Origin: Candidatus Saccharibacteria bacterium UBA5145
GTDB taxonomy: Bacteria; Patescibacteriota; Saccharimonadia; Saccharimonadales; UBA4665
Assembly: GCA_002413865.1 (NCBI GenBank)
Contig: DHXX01000007.1
Span: forward strand, 8,449 to 63,106
Reading direction: 5' to 3'
Length of the DNA stretch: 54,658 nt
Shown: one piece after another, positions 25,250-33,498 of the stretch
Numbering within the stretch: position 1 is the first letter of the stretch
Layout: every line of letters starts with the position of its first letter
The notes under the pieces: generated by a model
Seen by the model: only the letters and a program-made list of their open reading frames with translations
Told to the model about the DNA's origin: nothing
The model's database searches: none
Made by a program: the position numbers and the translations under genes

Positions 25250-27679
25250 ATGTCGAAACGACGAGAGAACAAGAAGAGGCGGAAAGCAAATGAAGCTCAA
25301 CGACTAACTGGTAAAACCAGGATTGATGAGCGATTTCAGTATGGACCGCTTGAGTTCATACGTGCTGGTAAGCACATAATAATGCAGAATAACTCTACTC
25401 CAGAGCAGCAAGCAGAGCTCCTTAAAGGGCTCAAGAAAGCGAACAAAGAACTCTTGGTTGAACTGGAGAAGAAAATACAAGAGCTCCAAAAAATGATCGC
25501 CAAGTACGATCCGCTCGACTTGATGCACATGGCAGGCTATATGGCACTCAATGTACTGAGGCATGGCAAGACGGAGAGCGAACTTACATCAGAGGAAAAT
25601 AAAGTTCTGCCAAGTCTTGAGTATCTCCAGTACTTGATAGCACGCACTCCGGGCAATCCAAAGGCAGCCGACATTAGCGATGAAGATAGTAACAAAATCT
25701 GGTCTATGGTTATGGAAATCATGGACATCACTTCAAGCTACCTTTCAACAAGAGCGCCAAAAGGTAAGAGCCCTACAGAAATAGAAGGTTTGGTGCACTC
25801 ACTCGACTTGATGCGACTAATGGTCAGGGTTAATCGATTCCCTAACTTCCTTGAAGATTATTGGCGCACATCACTTGAGCCGTATGACGGCCTGCTCAAA
25901 GAGGTATACGGTGTTGGCGCGGCCGAGGTTCTTGCTGGGCTGAAGCAGCTTTCTGAGCACCAGAGACGTGGTGTTATAGCAAAGCACATAGCTTCGATGA
26001 AAGCCGTAGATGTGCTTAGAAAAAGAGCTCAAGAACTGGGTCTTGACGAAACAAGCCCTGAGTACCAGGCGGAGATTCAAAAGTCACCCGAGCTCAAAGC
26101 ATTAAATGAGGATGTTCAAAATAAGCTAACAGAAGCTTGGACTGTAAAACTATTTGAGATTACAGAGGTTTCATCTCTTCCAAAATCAATACTAAGCCTA
26201 CTATCCGTGAAACCCGGTGAAGAGCCACTTGATAAATTGACCGGTACAAACCATGAAGATTTGAGTCCACTTTCAACGGACATACTTCACTACAAGCCAT
26301 TCTTGGAAGTAGATGGAAAATTCTACGCGTTTTATCACTCGGGTTTTGAGGACCGAATCACAGAAATTATTGAAGCTGATTTGAATAAAAAGCGACCGTC
26401 TAAAAGGACATCTATTGAAAAGGCTCGATCCGACTATATAGAGAAAGAAGCGTTGGAATTATTATCCGGTATTGTTAAGCCTTCGTTTTCTGCTGGGAAC
26501 TTATACTATCCAAACCCAGATGAAAATGGCCAATTAACCGAGCTTGACGGTTTAATCGAAGTGGACGACGTATTGATGCTGGTTGAGGTTAAGTCAGGGG
26601 GTATTTCTGCAGGCGCAAGTAGGGGTGCTCCTGACTCGCTGGAGAAAGATTTGAAAGAGCTGATATTTGAAGGTCAGCGACAATCAGAACGAGCCGAGAG
26701 ATACATAAAGTCATCTGACAAAGTTAATTTTTACGATAGTACAGGCAAAAAACCACTACATACTGTTGAGCATGGTAAGTATAGGAAAATCTTTCGGATT
26801 GTTGTTACGCGCGAGCAATTGGGATGGGTTGGAGCTAGCTTGGCGCAATTGTCAGTGATCGATCCAACTATTAACGATAGTATGCCGTGGCAGATATCAC
26901 TGGATGACTTACGCGCCGTGGCAGATTTATTCAAAGATAAGGGCGTAGAGTTTAGTCACTATCTTGAAGTCAGACTTGAAGCGGCAACAAACACAGCCTT
27001 ATCGCAGCACGACGAGATTGATCATGTTGCGCTTTATCACGCAATGAACTACTACCACAAAAATATTGAGCCTAATGCCACCCGCATGATCTTTAATGCC
27101 TATGGTCTGGAGATTGATCAGTATTTTATGGCAAAGGCTGCCGATGAAACTCCGCAAACTCCCGAACAAAAGTTATCAAAAGAACTTCGTACTTTCATTG
27201 ATGCATTGAATCAATCCACTGAACCTTACCGCTATGAGGTTGGTTCATTTTTGCTTGGTAACGATAGCTCTCAACGTAGAGAAACTACGAAACACATTAA
27301 GACACTCCTAACCACGCAAAGCTCCAAAGGTCAGCGGACGGTTCGCCTTGTAGCTAAGGATATGGGCAAAGGGTTAAGTATCGGCCAAGTTACAGAAAAG
27401 AGCTGGGAGAAAGAAGAGCTGCGTTGTGCCTTGTTCATGAAGAAAAATGGGCTCGATCGTTGGCTCTCTGTTCAGATAGATATTGAAGGTGAGCTGAGTA
27501 TTAAAAAGATTGTTGAGCTTCGCATTGAAGACTACACAGAGGCGCAACTTGCAGATGCGGAAGACAAGTTAAATCGGGATCTTGAGCAGAACTTTGCAAA
27601 GCTTAATATTGCTCGGAACCAGCCATGCCCATGTGGGTCCGGAGAAAGATTTAAGAACTGTCACGGAAAGAAGAAATGA
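25250..27679 (+). CDS. large PD-(D/E)XK-like nuclease protein with C-terminal SEC-C zinc motif
   Basis: 809-aa soluble protein not assignable to a named family. The N-terminus is very basic (SKRRENKKRRKANEAQR). Residues ~20-370 are mainly helical. A candidate PD-(D/E)XK core sits at about 420-450: ELDGLIEV supplies the Asp and LMLVEVKSG the ExK. The last 21 residues are a SEC-C motif (CPCGSGERFKNCHG), a zinc knuckle often found on nucleases and SecA. The gene is richer in A+T and AGA/ATA codons than its surroundings and lies next to tRNA-Gly, suggesting lateral gain. Its stop overlaps the next start (ATGA). A defence function is inferred, not shown. Confidence 0.8.
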   Translation: MSKRRENKKRRKANEAQRLTGKTRIDERFQYGPLEFIRAGKHIIMQNNSTPEQQAELLKGLKKANKELLVELEKKIQELQKMIAKYDPLDLMHMAGYMALNVLRHGKTESELTSEENKVLPSLEYLQYLIARTPGNPKAADISDEDSNKIWSMVMEIMDITSSYLSTRAPKGKSPTEIEGLVHSLDLMRLMVRVNRFPNFLEDYWRTSLEPYDGLLKEVYGVGAAEVLAGLKQLSEHQRRGVIAKHIASMKAVDVLRKRAQELGLDETSPEYQAEIQKSPELKALNEDVQNKLTEAWTVKLFEITEVSSLPKSILSLLSVKPGEEPLDKLTGTNHEDLSPLSTDILHYKPFLEVDGKFYAFYHSGFEDRITEIIEADLNKKRPSKRTSIEKARSDYIEKEALELLSGIVKPSFSAGNLYYPNPDENGQLTELDGLIEVDDVLMLVEVKSGGISAGASRGAPDSLEKDLKELIFEGQRQSERAERYIKSSDKVNFYDSTGKKPLHTVEHGKYRKIFRIVVTREQLGWVGASLAQLSVIDPTINDSMPWQISLDDLRAVADLFKDKGVEFSHYLEVRLEAATNTALSQHDEIDHVALYHAMNYYHKNIEPNATRMIFNAYGLEIDQYFMAKAADETPQTPEQKLSKELRTFIDALNQSTEPYRYEVGSFLLGNDSSQRRETTKHIKTLLTTQSSKGQRTVRLVAKDMGKGLSIGQVTEKSWEKEELRCALFMKKNGLDRWLSVQIDIEGELSIKKIVELRIEDYTEAQLADAEDKLNRDLEQNFAKLNIARNQPCPCGSGERFKNCHGKKK

Positions 27680-28605
27680 ACAAGCGAACCATTACTGACG
27701 CATGCGGAGATATTCGAAACATTATGAATAAGGCAATATTTATTCAAAATATACAGAGGCATGGGTTTAACTGGGATCTAACTTGTGCCGCAATGGACAC
27801 TATTGAAGACACAGAGCTAGCAATAAGTTCCTTTGATCAGGAAAAATCAACCAGCAGCCAAGGGAACGAATACTTGAGAGTGTACGGCTTATTCCAGGCC
27901 ATGTATATGCAACAGGATGCTATCAGAAATTTGACAGAGGGGCTCTGCCTGCCAGCAATAGATATCTCTACCGACTCTCAAGCAAGCGAAGTCAGAGAAA
28001 CTCGCAACAAGTATTTTGGTCACCCCAAGTATGGGCGAAAGAAAAATGAACCAACTACCTATCATGGCATATCTAGAATCACGGTTGGCGGTCCAACCAT
28101 TACTGCCTGGACATATCCTAATTTTTCAACTGAGGAAATCAATCTTAAAAATGCTATTGAGGCGAATGAAAAATATATAAGGAAGTCAGTAGAGGATATA
28201 CTAACCGGAATGAAAGCAAAAAAATCTAACTATGCAGCCACGGTAAAAACAAAACTCAGTGAGGATAGACAGACGTATGCATTTGAAAAGATATTTAGCT
28301 GGGTATATGGCAACACTGCTGATCGAGCAGTAATGACCGGTGGAAGTCTGAAGACTATCAGGGCTGGTATAGACGAACTAGAATCTGGCCTAAATGAAAG
28401 GTTTGAAAATTTATCTGGGGTTGGGGATGCTGAAAGAACAATACAGAAGTCACGCTATATCTTGGATACAGTTGATGTGCTGTTTACAGATAATCCGACA
28501 GGAATGAACGGTGACTTTAATGCTGAAGTACATGTTGAATCGCTGCAAAACTCGTTCACTGAGCTTATTAGCCTAAGTACTGAAATAAACTCCGAGTTTA
28601 GCTAA
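27676..28605 (+). CDS. HEPN-like protein, partner of the nuclease
   Basis: 309 aa, mostly helical, no membrane segment. RETRNKYFGHP (about 109-119) fits the HEPN ribonuclease motif (R followed by a polar residue and His 4-6 positions later), within an N-terminal helical domain. The C-terminal half (about 170-309) is charged and helical with no recognisable motif. Translation is coupled to the nuclease gene by a 4-nt overlap, and a strong terminator follows, so the pair is a closed two-gene unit. HEPN proteins are common effectors in defence and toxin systems, but without homology search the call remains tentative. Confidence 0.72.
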   Translation: MNKRTITDACGDIRNIMNKAIFIQNIQRHGFNWDLTCAAMDTIEDTELAISSFDQEKSTSSQGNEYLRVYGLFQAMYMQQDAIRNLTEGLCLPAIDISTDSQASEVRETRNKYFGHPKYGRKKNEPTTYHGISRITVGGPTITAWTYPNFSTEEINLKNAIEANEKYIRKSVEDILTGMKAKKSNYAATVKTKLSEDRQTYAFEKIFSWVYGNTADRAVMTGGSLKTIRAGIDELESGLNERFENLSGVGDAERTIQKSRYILDTVDVLFTDNPTGMNGDFNAEVHVESLQNSFTELISLSTEINSEFS

Positions 28606-28660
28606 ATTCCACTCTGTAATACGGTTATACTTTCAGCAACAATGTTGCACCAAAATAAAT

Positions 28661-28688
28661 GCCCCACACTAGTGGGGTTTTTATTTTT
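28661..28688 (+). terminator. terminator closing the two-gene island
   Basis: GCCCCAC (28661-28667) pairs with GTGGGGT (28672-28678), followed by a long T-rich run. The palindrome ACACCAGGTGT at about 28699-28709 follows in the PadR upstream region and may be an operator. Confidence 0.92.
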
Positions 28689-28755
28689 CAAAGGAGTAAC
28701 ACCAGGTGTCTAATATTACCTTTACAGGCATAGTAATACGGCGTACATTGTAATT

Positions 28756-29085
28756 ATGATTGATCAGAAACTATCATCGGATTTACTTCGCGGTCACACC
28801 GATACTATCATCCTCAGACTTTTGACGGGAGGTGATAAGTATGGCTACGAAATTACCAAGCTTGTGCACGAACATTCAAACCAGCTCTACGATCTGAAAG
28901 AAGCCACCATGTATTCGAGCTTGAAGCGTTTGGAAAACGACGGACACATCACTTCGTACTGGGGTGACGAATCTCAGGGTGGCCGGCGCAAGTACTATCG
29001 AATTACCGAAAGCGGCCGCGCATTATATAAAGAAAATAAACGGAACTGGGATTATGCCAAGCAAATCCTGGGCGAATTATTGTAA
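28756..29085 (+). CDS. PadR-family transcriptional regulator
   Basis: 109-aa winged-helix repressor. The PadR core is clear: LRGHTDTIILRLLTGGDKYGYEI (about 10-32; split motif LLTGGDKYGYEI), then YSSLKRLENDGHIT and GGRRKYYRITESG for the wing. There is no C-terminal dimerisation extension, as in subfamily-2 PadR. TACATT at 28744-28749 ends 6 nt before the ATG, indicating a leaderless transcript. It is followed 13 nt later by a HAAS-domain gene, the standard PadR partner arrangement. Confidence 0.92.
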   Translation: MIDQKLSSDLLRGHTDTIILRLLTGGDKYGYEITKLVHEHSNQLYDLKEATMYSSLKRLENDGHITSYWGDESQGGRRKYYRITESGRALYKENKRNWDYAKQILGELL

Positions 29086-29098
29086 GAAAGGAATTACT

Positions 29099-29896
29099 AT
29101 GGAAGACAAGCTACAACAATTTTTAGACCAAGCATTTGCGCCTTACGGTAAGTTTCCTGCCCGGGCAGACGTAACACGGGAACTGCTTGGCAATTTGCAG
29201 GAAAAATTTGCCGACTTGAAAAAGGAAGGCAAGAGCGACGACGAGGCATACCAGGCAACAATTGACTCGTTCGGGGACATTGCAGAAATAATGGAGCAAG
29301 TGCCACATCAAGAATCCAGAGAAGCCGGAGCTGCCGGGCAGGCCAAGGCCCGCAACGCACGGCTCAAAGCCTCGTCACTAAAGCAGGCCGATTTAAGCTA
29401 CTCTGACTTAACCGAAGCTAACCTCAGCGGCAGCGATCTCGCCGGAACGTCTTTTGAAGGGTCAAACCTGACGCGTGCCACATTTAAAGGGGCTGCCTTA
29501 CGGGGTGCCATGCTTAAAGCCTCCAACCTAACCGATGCCGTTTTTAGTGGCAGCGATCTCCACAGCGCCTGCCTCGACGGTGCAAATCTTACCAGAACCA
29601 AGTTTAAAGGCTCGGACTTTCGCGATGCCACCTTCGCCGGTGCCACCCTAGGCGAAACCGAGTTTGGCCAGTCCGACCTCGGCGAGGTTTCATTTGATGG
29701 TATGACACTGGAAGGTGTCGTGTTCGATAGTGCATCACTCAAGAAAACAACATTCAGAAATGCGACACTGCGTAATGTATCATTCCATCATACGGCCGTT
29801 AAGCGCGCGATTTTTGACGGCGCGACCATGGATAAGGTTACTTACGCAATTCTAAACGGCGCCAAAGCAACGCTTAACGACATTACCATTGTTTAG
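29099..29896 (+). CDS. HAAS-domain protein fused to pentapeptide repeats
   Basis: 265 aa. The ATG at 29099 with AAAGGAA upstream is chosen over a longer frame that would overlap the PadR gene. Residues 1-70 form a small helical HAAS/DUF1700-like domain (VTRELLGNLQEKFADLKKEG ... FGDIAEIMEQV), the usual partner of PadR regulators. From about 85 to 250 there are some thirty pentapeptide repeats of the A(D/N)Lxx type, predicting a right-handed beta-helix. In place of the usual membrane anchor the HAAS domain carries a soluble repeat rod. The role may be signal sensing or protection of a target; this is open. Confidence 0.88.
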   Translation: MEDKLQQFLDQAFAPYGKFPARADVTRELLGNLQEKFADLKKEGKSDDEAYQATIDSFGDIAEIMEQVPHQESREAGAAGQAKARNARLKASSLKQADLSYSDLTEANLSGSDLAGTSFEGSNLTRATFKGAALRGAMLKASNLTDAVFSGSDLHSACLDGANLTRTKFKGSDFRDATFAGATLGETEFGQSDLGEVSFDGMTLEGVVFDSASLKKTTFRNATLRNVSFHHTAVKRAIFDGATMDKVTYAILNGAKATLNDITIV

Positions 29897-29981
29897 AACT
29901 ACGCCATGACTGCGGCTTTAGAGTCCCGTTATCCGTATCAAAATAAACTCGATTGATCCGCTCTTTTGGTATACTGGGGCT

Positions 29982-30191
29982 ATGCAAAGAATAGCTACAA
30001 GATTGTTCATCGGCTCTTCAGTCGCCTTTGGTGTTTTAGGGATTTTATCAATTCTGACATCTTCGGAAATTGATGCTAATAACTCTGATTTAAACAAAAT
30101 GTTGATGAAACTTGTAATGATAACTGTATTTATCATACTTCCGTCGTTTGCATTAAGCGTTGCTGGCAAGTACCTAAACGGCAAATCATAG
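29982..30191 (+). CDS. small two-helix membrane protein
   Basis: 69 aa with two hydrophobic helices (about 8-26 and 45-63) joined by a short charged loop. No family recognised. TATACT at 29970-29975 ends 6 nt before the ATG, the leaderless arrangement, which supports its reality despite the small size. It lies between the pentapeptide gene and a pilin-like gene and is A+T-rich. Confidence 0.65.
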   Translation: MQRIATRLFIGSSVAFGVLGILSILTSSEIDANNSDLNKMLMKLVMITVFIILPSFALSVAGKYLNGKS

Positions 30192-30236
30192 TTCAAGCTT
30201 CCATCTACTAATCACATCTCTAATAGGGTGTAAACT

Positions 30237-30257
30237 ATTACCCACTTACCGCACCAA
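30237..30257 (+). repeat. direct repeat, left copy (ends CCGCACCAA)
   Basis: 21-nt sequence running ATTACCCACTTACCGCACCA + A, matched 20/21 at 31305-31325. Its end resembles a tRNA acceptor tail with CCA. Together the copies bracket the pilin-like gene. A weak terminator-like hairpin and T-run (about 30272-30300) follow. Confidence 0.7.
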
Positions 30258-30361
30258 GCATAAGAACTTTGAACTCAATAAAATGAGGTCATTTTTATTG
30301 CTTTAAAACTCCTCTCAGCTTATGCTTGAATCAAATACCTAAATACAAGGAAACTATCACG

Positions 30362-31264
30362 ATGGGCAAATTACGGAACGACCAAACAGGCTTCAGCATT
30401 CTGGAGCCAATTCTCTTCCTCATAATAATCGCAACCATTGGTGCGGTCGGCCTGTTTGTCTGGCACACTAAACAAACCGCCGACAAACTCTTGGTCACCA
30501 CGACTTCGGCTAGCCCGACGTTCAAGAAGAGAGCTGCTTCTGGTGCAGCGGCCAGCCTACAATCGAACGGCACATTAAATACCTATACCAATAAAACGCT
30601 TGGATTTTCATTCGACTTCCCCAAAACAGTTTATGCAGAAAATGGGTGTACGACATCGGCGACCGTTCACGACAACTACGGTAAGTTTGTCGACGCACCG
30701 ACTCACCATGTAACGACATCGGGCTTGTTGCCGACGACGCTAGTCAATAAAGATAATAATTTTTACATTACTACGACTTCCACCGCCGAACTAACGGGCG
30801 TTGCCGACGCTACCGTTAACGGTAACAGCGGCTACAGTTTAGCGAGCGGTTGCGTGATAACACCCGTCACGGTTGATTTGATTGAGAAATACCATGCCCC
30901 GGTAACTATCGTTCCAAGCTACGCGAACATATCGTCCCTCCAGCTCATCGCAGCTATCAAAACGCCTGGCAATAGCTTAAACTCCGAAGTCCAGCAGATA
31001 TTTAGCGACCCAACCCTAAAGGTCAGTTCAATAACCGCTGACTCGAAGGCTGCCTGGAGCACGCTCAGTTTCGTCTGTGACGGCAAAAGTGAACCGATGG
31101 GTGGTTGTGCCAACTTGGGCGGGAGCTACACGTTACACTACTATCAAAAGACCAGCTTGCTCGTCTTTTGGGCCACTGGACAGGCTTGCAAGCTGCAGAG
31201 TGATTTCGGAGCCACGGTTTGTTACGATCAACAGATTATTAGTAGTTTTAAACTTAATAACTAA
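30362..31264 (+). CDS. type IV pilin-like/secreted protein
   Basis: 300 aa. The N-terminus has a short basic leader ending QTG, then FSILEPILFLIIIATIGAVGLFVW: a prepilin-like site (G|FxxxE) with the conserved Glu5 and a hydrophobic alpha-1 helix, though with Pro6 as in some Saccharibacterial pilins. The rest is Ser/Thr-rich, with six or more cysteines that may form disulfides outside the cell. AAGGAAA is placed about 8 nt before the ATG at 30362; a frame extension to 30326 lacks an SD. Without neighbouring pilus machinery it may be a minor pilin or a surface protein processed by a distant peptidase. Confidence 0.75.
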   Translation: MGKLRNDQTGFSILEPILFLIIIATIGAVGLFVWHTKQTADKLLVTTTSASPTFKKRAASGAAASLQSNGTLNTYTNKTLGFSFDFPKTVYAENGCTTSATVHDNYGKFVDAPTHHVTTSGLLPTTLVNKDNNFYITTTSTAELTGVADATVNGNSGYSLASGCVITPVTVDLIEKYHAPVTIVPSYANISSLQLIAAIKTPGNSLNSEVQQIFSDPTLKVSSITADSKAAWSTLSFVCDGKSEPMGGCANLGGSYTLHYYQKTSLLVFWATGQACKLQSDFGATVCYDQQIISSFKLNN

Positions 31265-31304
31265 TACTAATTCTGTTGCTAGGATAAGGCCAACAAGAAG
31301 ACTA

Positions 31305-31325
31305 ATTACCCACTTGCCGCACCAA
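31305..31325 (+). repeat. direct repeat, right copy
   Basis: Second copy of the 21-mer with one substitution (CTTG in place of CTTA), 1068 nt from the first. A hairpin with a T-run (about 31341-31368) follows and is probably the pilin gene terminator. Confidence 0.7.
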
Positions 31326-31381
31326 CCACTAGCATTATAGAGAAGATACCAGTCAGGTCTCTTTTTGTTATAGTTAAGGAT

Positions 31382-31858
31382 ATGGTGAAACCAAAGCTGG
31401 TAAAAACAGACTTAGATAGGCCAATCGCCGAGCTGGCAGGTGAGACTGATCATAAAACACTGGCGGTCTGGGCCTGTGATTGTGCCGAACGTGTATTGCC
31501 CTATTTTGAGGAAAAATATCCAGCCGATGATCGCCCCAGGTTGGCTATCGAAGCCGGCCGGGCGTGGGTGAGTACTGGGGTCTTTAGACTGGTGACGATA
31601 CGCCGGGCTTCACTTGCTTCCCATGCGGCGGCCCGCATCGCGGAAGAGTCTAGCGCCGCGCGTTCCGCTGCCCGGGCCGCCGGGCAAGCCGTGGCGACCG
31701 CCCATGCCGCCGGTCATGCCATCGTTGCCGCTATATACGCAGCTACTGCTGTCAGAGACAGCGTTGAAGCTACCAATGCTGAAACTGCCGTTGACGCCGA
31801 GCGTGCTTGGCAGTATCAGCATTTGCTCGATTTGGGAAGGGGCAAGGACGGGTCATAG
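31382..31858 (+). CDS. Imm5-like putative immunity protein
   Basis: 158 aa, all-helical and Ala-rich in the second half. The start VWACDCAERVLPYFEEKYP ... DDRPRLAIEAGRAW (about 28-62) matches my memory of the Imm5-like putative immunity family, which is found near polymorphic toxins and also alone. The Ala/Arg heptads (about 75-125) fit that family's repeated helices. TATAGT at 31369-31374 ends 7 nt before the ATG (leaderless). No toxin gene is adjacent, so it could protect against toxins from neighbouring cells, including the host in an episymbiotic lifestyle. Confidence 0.72.
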   Translation: MVKPKLVKTDLDRPIAELAGETDHKTLAVWACDCAERVLPYFEEKYPADDRPRLAIEAGRAWVSTGVFRLVTIRRASLASHAAARIAEESSAARSAARAAGQAVATAHAAGHAIVAAIYAATAVRDSVEATNAETAVDAERAWQYQHLLDLGRGKDGS

Positions 31859-31905
31859 CTCGCTGTCCGGTCTCCGCGACGATTGCCAGCAGACTGTCGT
31901 AAAAG

Positions 31906-31936
31906 TATTGACATAAGCGCTATGGTTCTATATAAC
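31906..31936 (+). promoter_or_regulatory. sigma70-type promoter of the peptidoglycan-binding gene
   Basis: TTGACA (31908-31913), 17-nt spacer, TATAAC (31931-31936). The -35 lies in TATTGACATAAGC (31906-31918), identical to 5189-5201 before the envelope operon. AAAGAAAG precedes the ATG at 31980. Confidence 0.82.
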
Positions 31937-31979
31937 ACTAGTCAGAATCCCAAAAACAAAAAAGAAAGTACATCACAAT

Positions 31980-33146
31980 ATGAAGAGCTTTAAAAACCTT
32001 AATGCCCGCGGTTTCTCGCACCATTTTGTCATGGCGTTTATCGTCCTGGCCGCCGCCATCGGCGGTACTTATTATCTAGTGGCCAGCCACGCCCAAATAC
32101 CCTACAAAAACCCTTATACCTGCGCCAGCCAAACGCTACTCAAGTCCGGTTCTCAGGGCACTTGTGTCCGTTACCTGCAGTATGCCCTCACCAATACGAC
32201 TACTTCGCCGGGCATAGCTGTTGACGGTGACTTTGGCCCCGCCACTAAACTTGCCGTTCAGAAATTCCAGTTCGCCAATCACGTCGCCGGTTCGAGCTGT
32301 ACCACCACAGCCGCTAGCTGTGACGGCATCGTCGGTGCCTACACCTGGTCAAAGGTGAACGCCTTCAATAGCGCCAAAACGCTGGCCTCGGCCCCTAAAC
32401 CGGTAGTCGCAGCGCCAGTGGCTACTGCTCCCAAGCCGGTAGTCGCGGCACCGAAGCCAGTGGTGGCTACAGCGCCAGCTAAAACTGCCGCTCCTACTAG
32501 CGCCCCGGCAACTACGGCATCATGTCCTGGACCCCCAGCCAGCAAGCCAGTCCTGCGCGTCGGCAGTACCGGCAACTGTGTTCGCTATTTGCAACAACGG
32601 CTTAGCATTACCCAGGACGGCGTCTTCGGCGGCGGTACCCACGGTGCGGTCGTAGCCTATCAGGCCAATCACAAACTAACCAACGACGGCGTCGTCGGTG
32701 CCTGCACCTGGACCGCCCTAGCTGGTGGAGCCCGTACGACGGCCTGTACCAGCAACACTAGTGCCGCCACTCCCGCCACTCCCGCCACTCCCGCCACCCG
32801 CACAACTCCCGCCACTCCCGCCACTCCCGACTACCTCCACCGTACTACTACCTCATCCTCCGCCTATCCTCTAGTAACGCCCGCGCCTAAACCCGCAACT
32901 ATCTACGTTTGTTACACCGACTACAAAGGCCAAGACCACACCAATACCACTAAAGCGAGGTGTCAGACAGATAAAGCCGCCTACGATAGATCTCGCAACA
33001 CAACAGTAAACTGTTCATACTCTATCGCACGCAACAAAATGACTAATAAAAGATTGAGTCGCGAACAGTGCTACAAAGTCCACGGTACCGAAAGAAGCTT
33101 CATGGGTACGATAGCCGATAAGTGGAATAACTTTAGTTGGGATTGA
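31980..33146 (+). CDS. exported protein with two peptidoglycan-binding domains
   Basis: 388 aa. The N-terminus GFSHHFVMAFIVLAAAIGG is a signal-anchor or pilin-like helix (about 11-35). Two PG_binding_1-type modules follow, at about 45-125 and 183-250, each with the VRYLQ...VDGxFGxxT pattern and paired cysteines. The linker between them has repeated KPVVAAP-like units. After them comes a Pro-Ala-Thr repeat (nt 32767-32829), then a Cys-rich C-terminal stretch. It should sit outside the membrane attached to the wall. The shared promoter element links it to the VanY/lysozyme operon at 5.2 kb. Confidence 0.85.
   Translation: MKSFKNLNARGFSHHFVMAFIVLAAAIGGTYYLVASHAQIPYKNPYTCASQTLLKSGSQGTCVRYLQYALTNTTTSPGIAVDGDFGPATKLAVQKFQFANHVAGSSCTTTAASCDGIVGAYTWSKVNAFNSAKTLASAPKPVVAAPVATAPKPVVAAPKPVVATAPAKTAAPTSAPATTASCPGPPASKPVLRVGSTGNCVRYLQQRLSITQDGVFGGGTHGAVVAYQANHKLTNDGVVGACTWTALAGGARTTACTSNTSAATPATPATPATRTTPATPATPDYLHRTTTSSSAYPLVTPAPKPATIYVCYTDYKGQDHTNTTKARCQTDKAAYDRSRNTTVNCSYSIARNKMTNKRLSREQCYKVHGTERSFMGTIADKWNNFSWD
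32767..32829 (+). repeat. in-frame tandem repeat encoding Pro-Ala-Thr
   Basis: About seven copies of the 9-mer ACTCCCGCC, interrupted by CGCACA. It encodes a flexible PAT linker in the wall-binding protein and is likely length-variable. Confidence 0.85.
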
Positions 33147-33275
33147 TAGATACTAACGCAAAGAAATTCAGTGACAGCTGACGTTGCCGCTCACTGACCA
33201 GAGTAGGACAATCGGCCGATAGCGTCGAGAACCAACGCATAGCCCTGACACTCAAAAACAAAACTTAACAGGATT

Positions 33276-33306
33276 AAAACGGCTATCTCATAGGTAGCCG
33301 TTTTGA
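33276..33306 (+). terminator. terminator in the gap before pyrB
   Basis: AAAACGGCTA (33276-33285) pairs with TAGCCGTTTT (33295-33304). The 130 nt before it show nothing recognisable; it lies well after the stop of the wall-binding gene and probably ends that transcript. Confidence 0.82.
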
Positions 33307-33392
33307 TTCGCTACAAATTATTTGGTGGCATAATTACGATATGGCGGATAACACCCCGATGCACATATTCGAACGGACTAAATCGCTCATGC

Positions 33393-33485
33393 TATACTAA
33401 GTGCCAGGAGCTTTATGATCGGAAGAGGACTTAAGCCACAATTTAACTAGTAATAACAGCCGGTAGAGCAATCTACCGGTTTTTT
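33393..33485 (+). promoter_or_regulatory. pyrB leader: promoter, 11-aa leader peptide and attenuator
   Basis: TATACT (33393-33398) is followed by AGGAG (33406-33410) and a 12-codon leader ORF (33415-33450, MIGRGLKPQFN). An intrinsic terminator comes next: CCGGTAGA (33460-33467), loop GCAA, TCTACCGG (33472-33479), six T. The pyrB SD begins directly after the T run. This is the layout of translation-coupled pyrimidine attenuation known for enterobacterial pyrBI. Confidence 0.72.
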
Positions 33486-33498
33486 AAAAGGAGGAATC

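Noticed and set aside
32767..32829. Possible CRISPR-like short repeats
   Set aside because: They are perfect in-frame 9-mers without spacers, encoding a Pro-Ala-Thr linker. No CRISPR array or cas gene is in the window.
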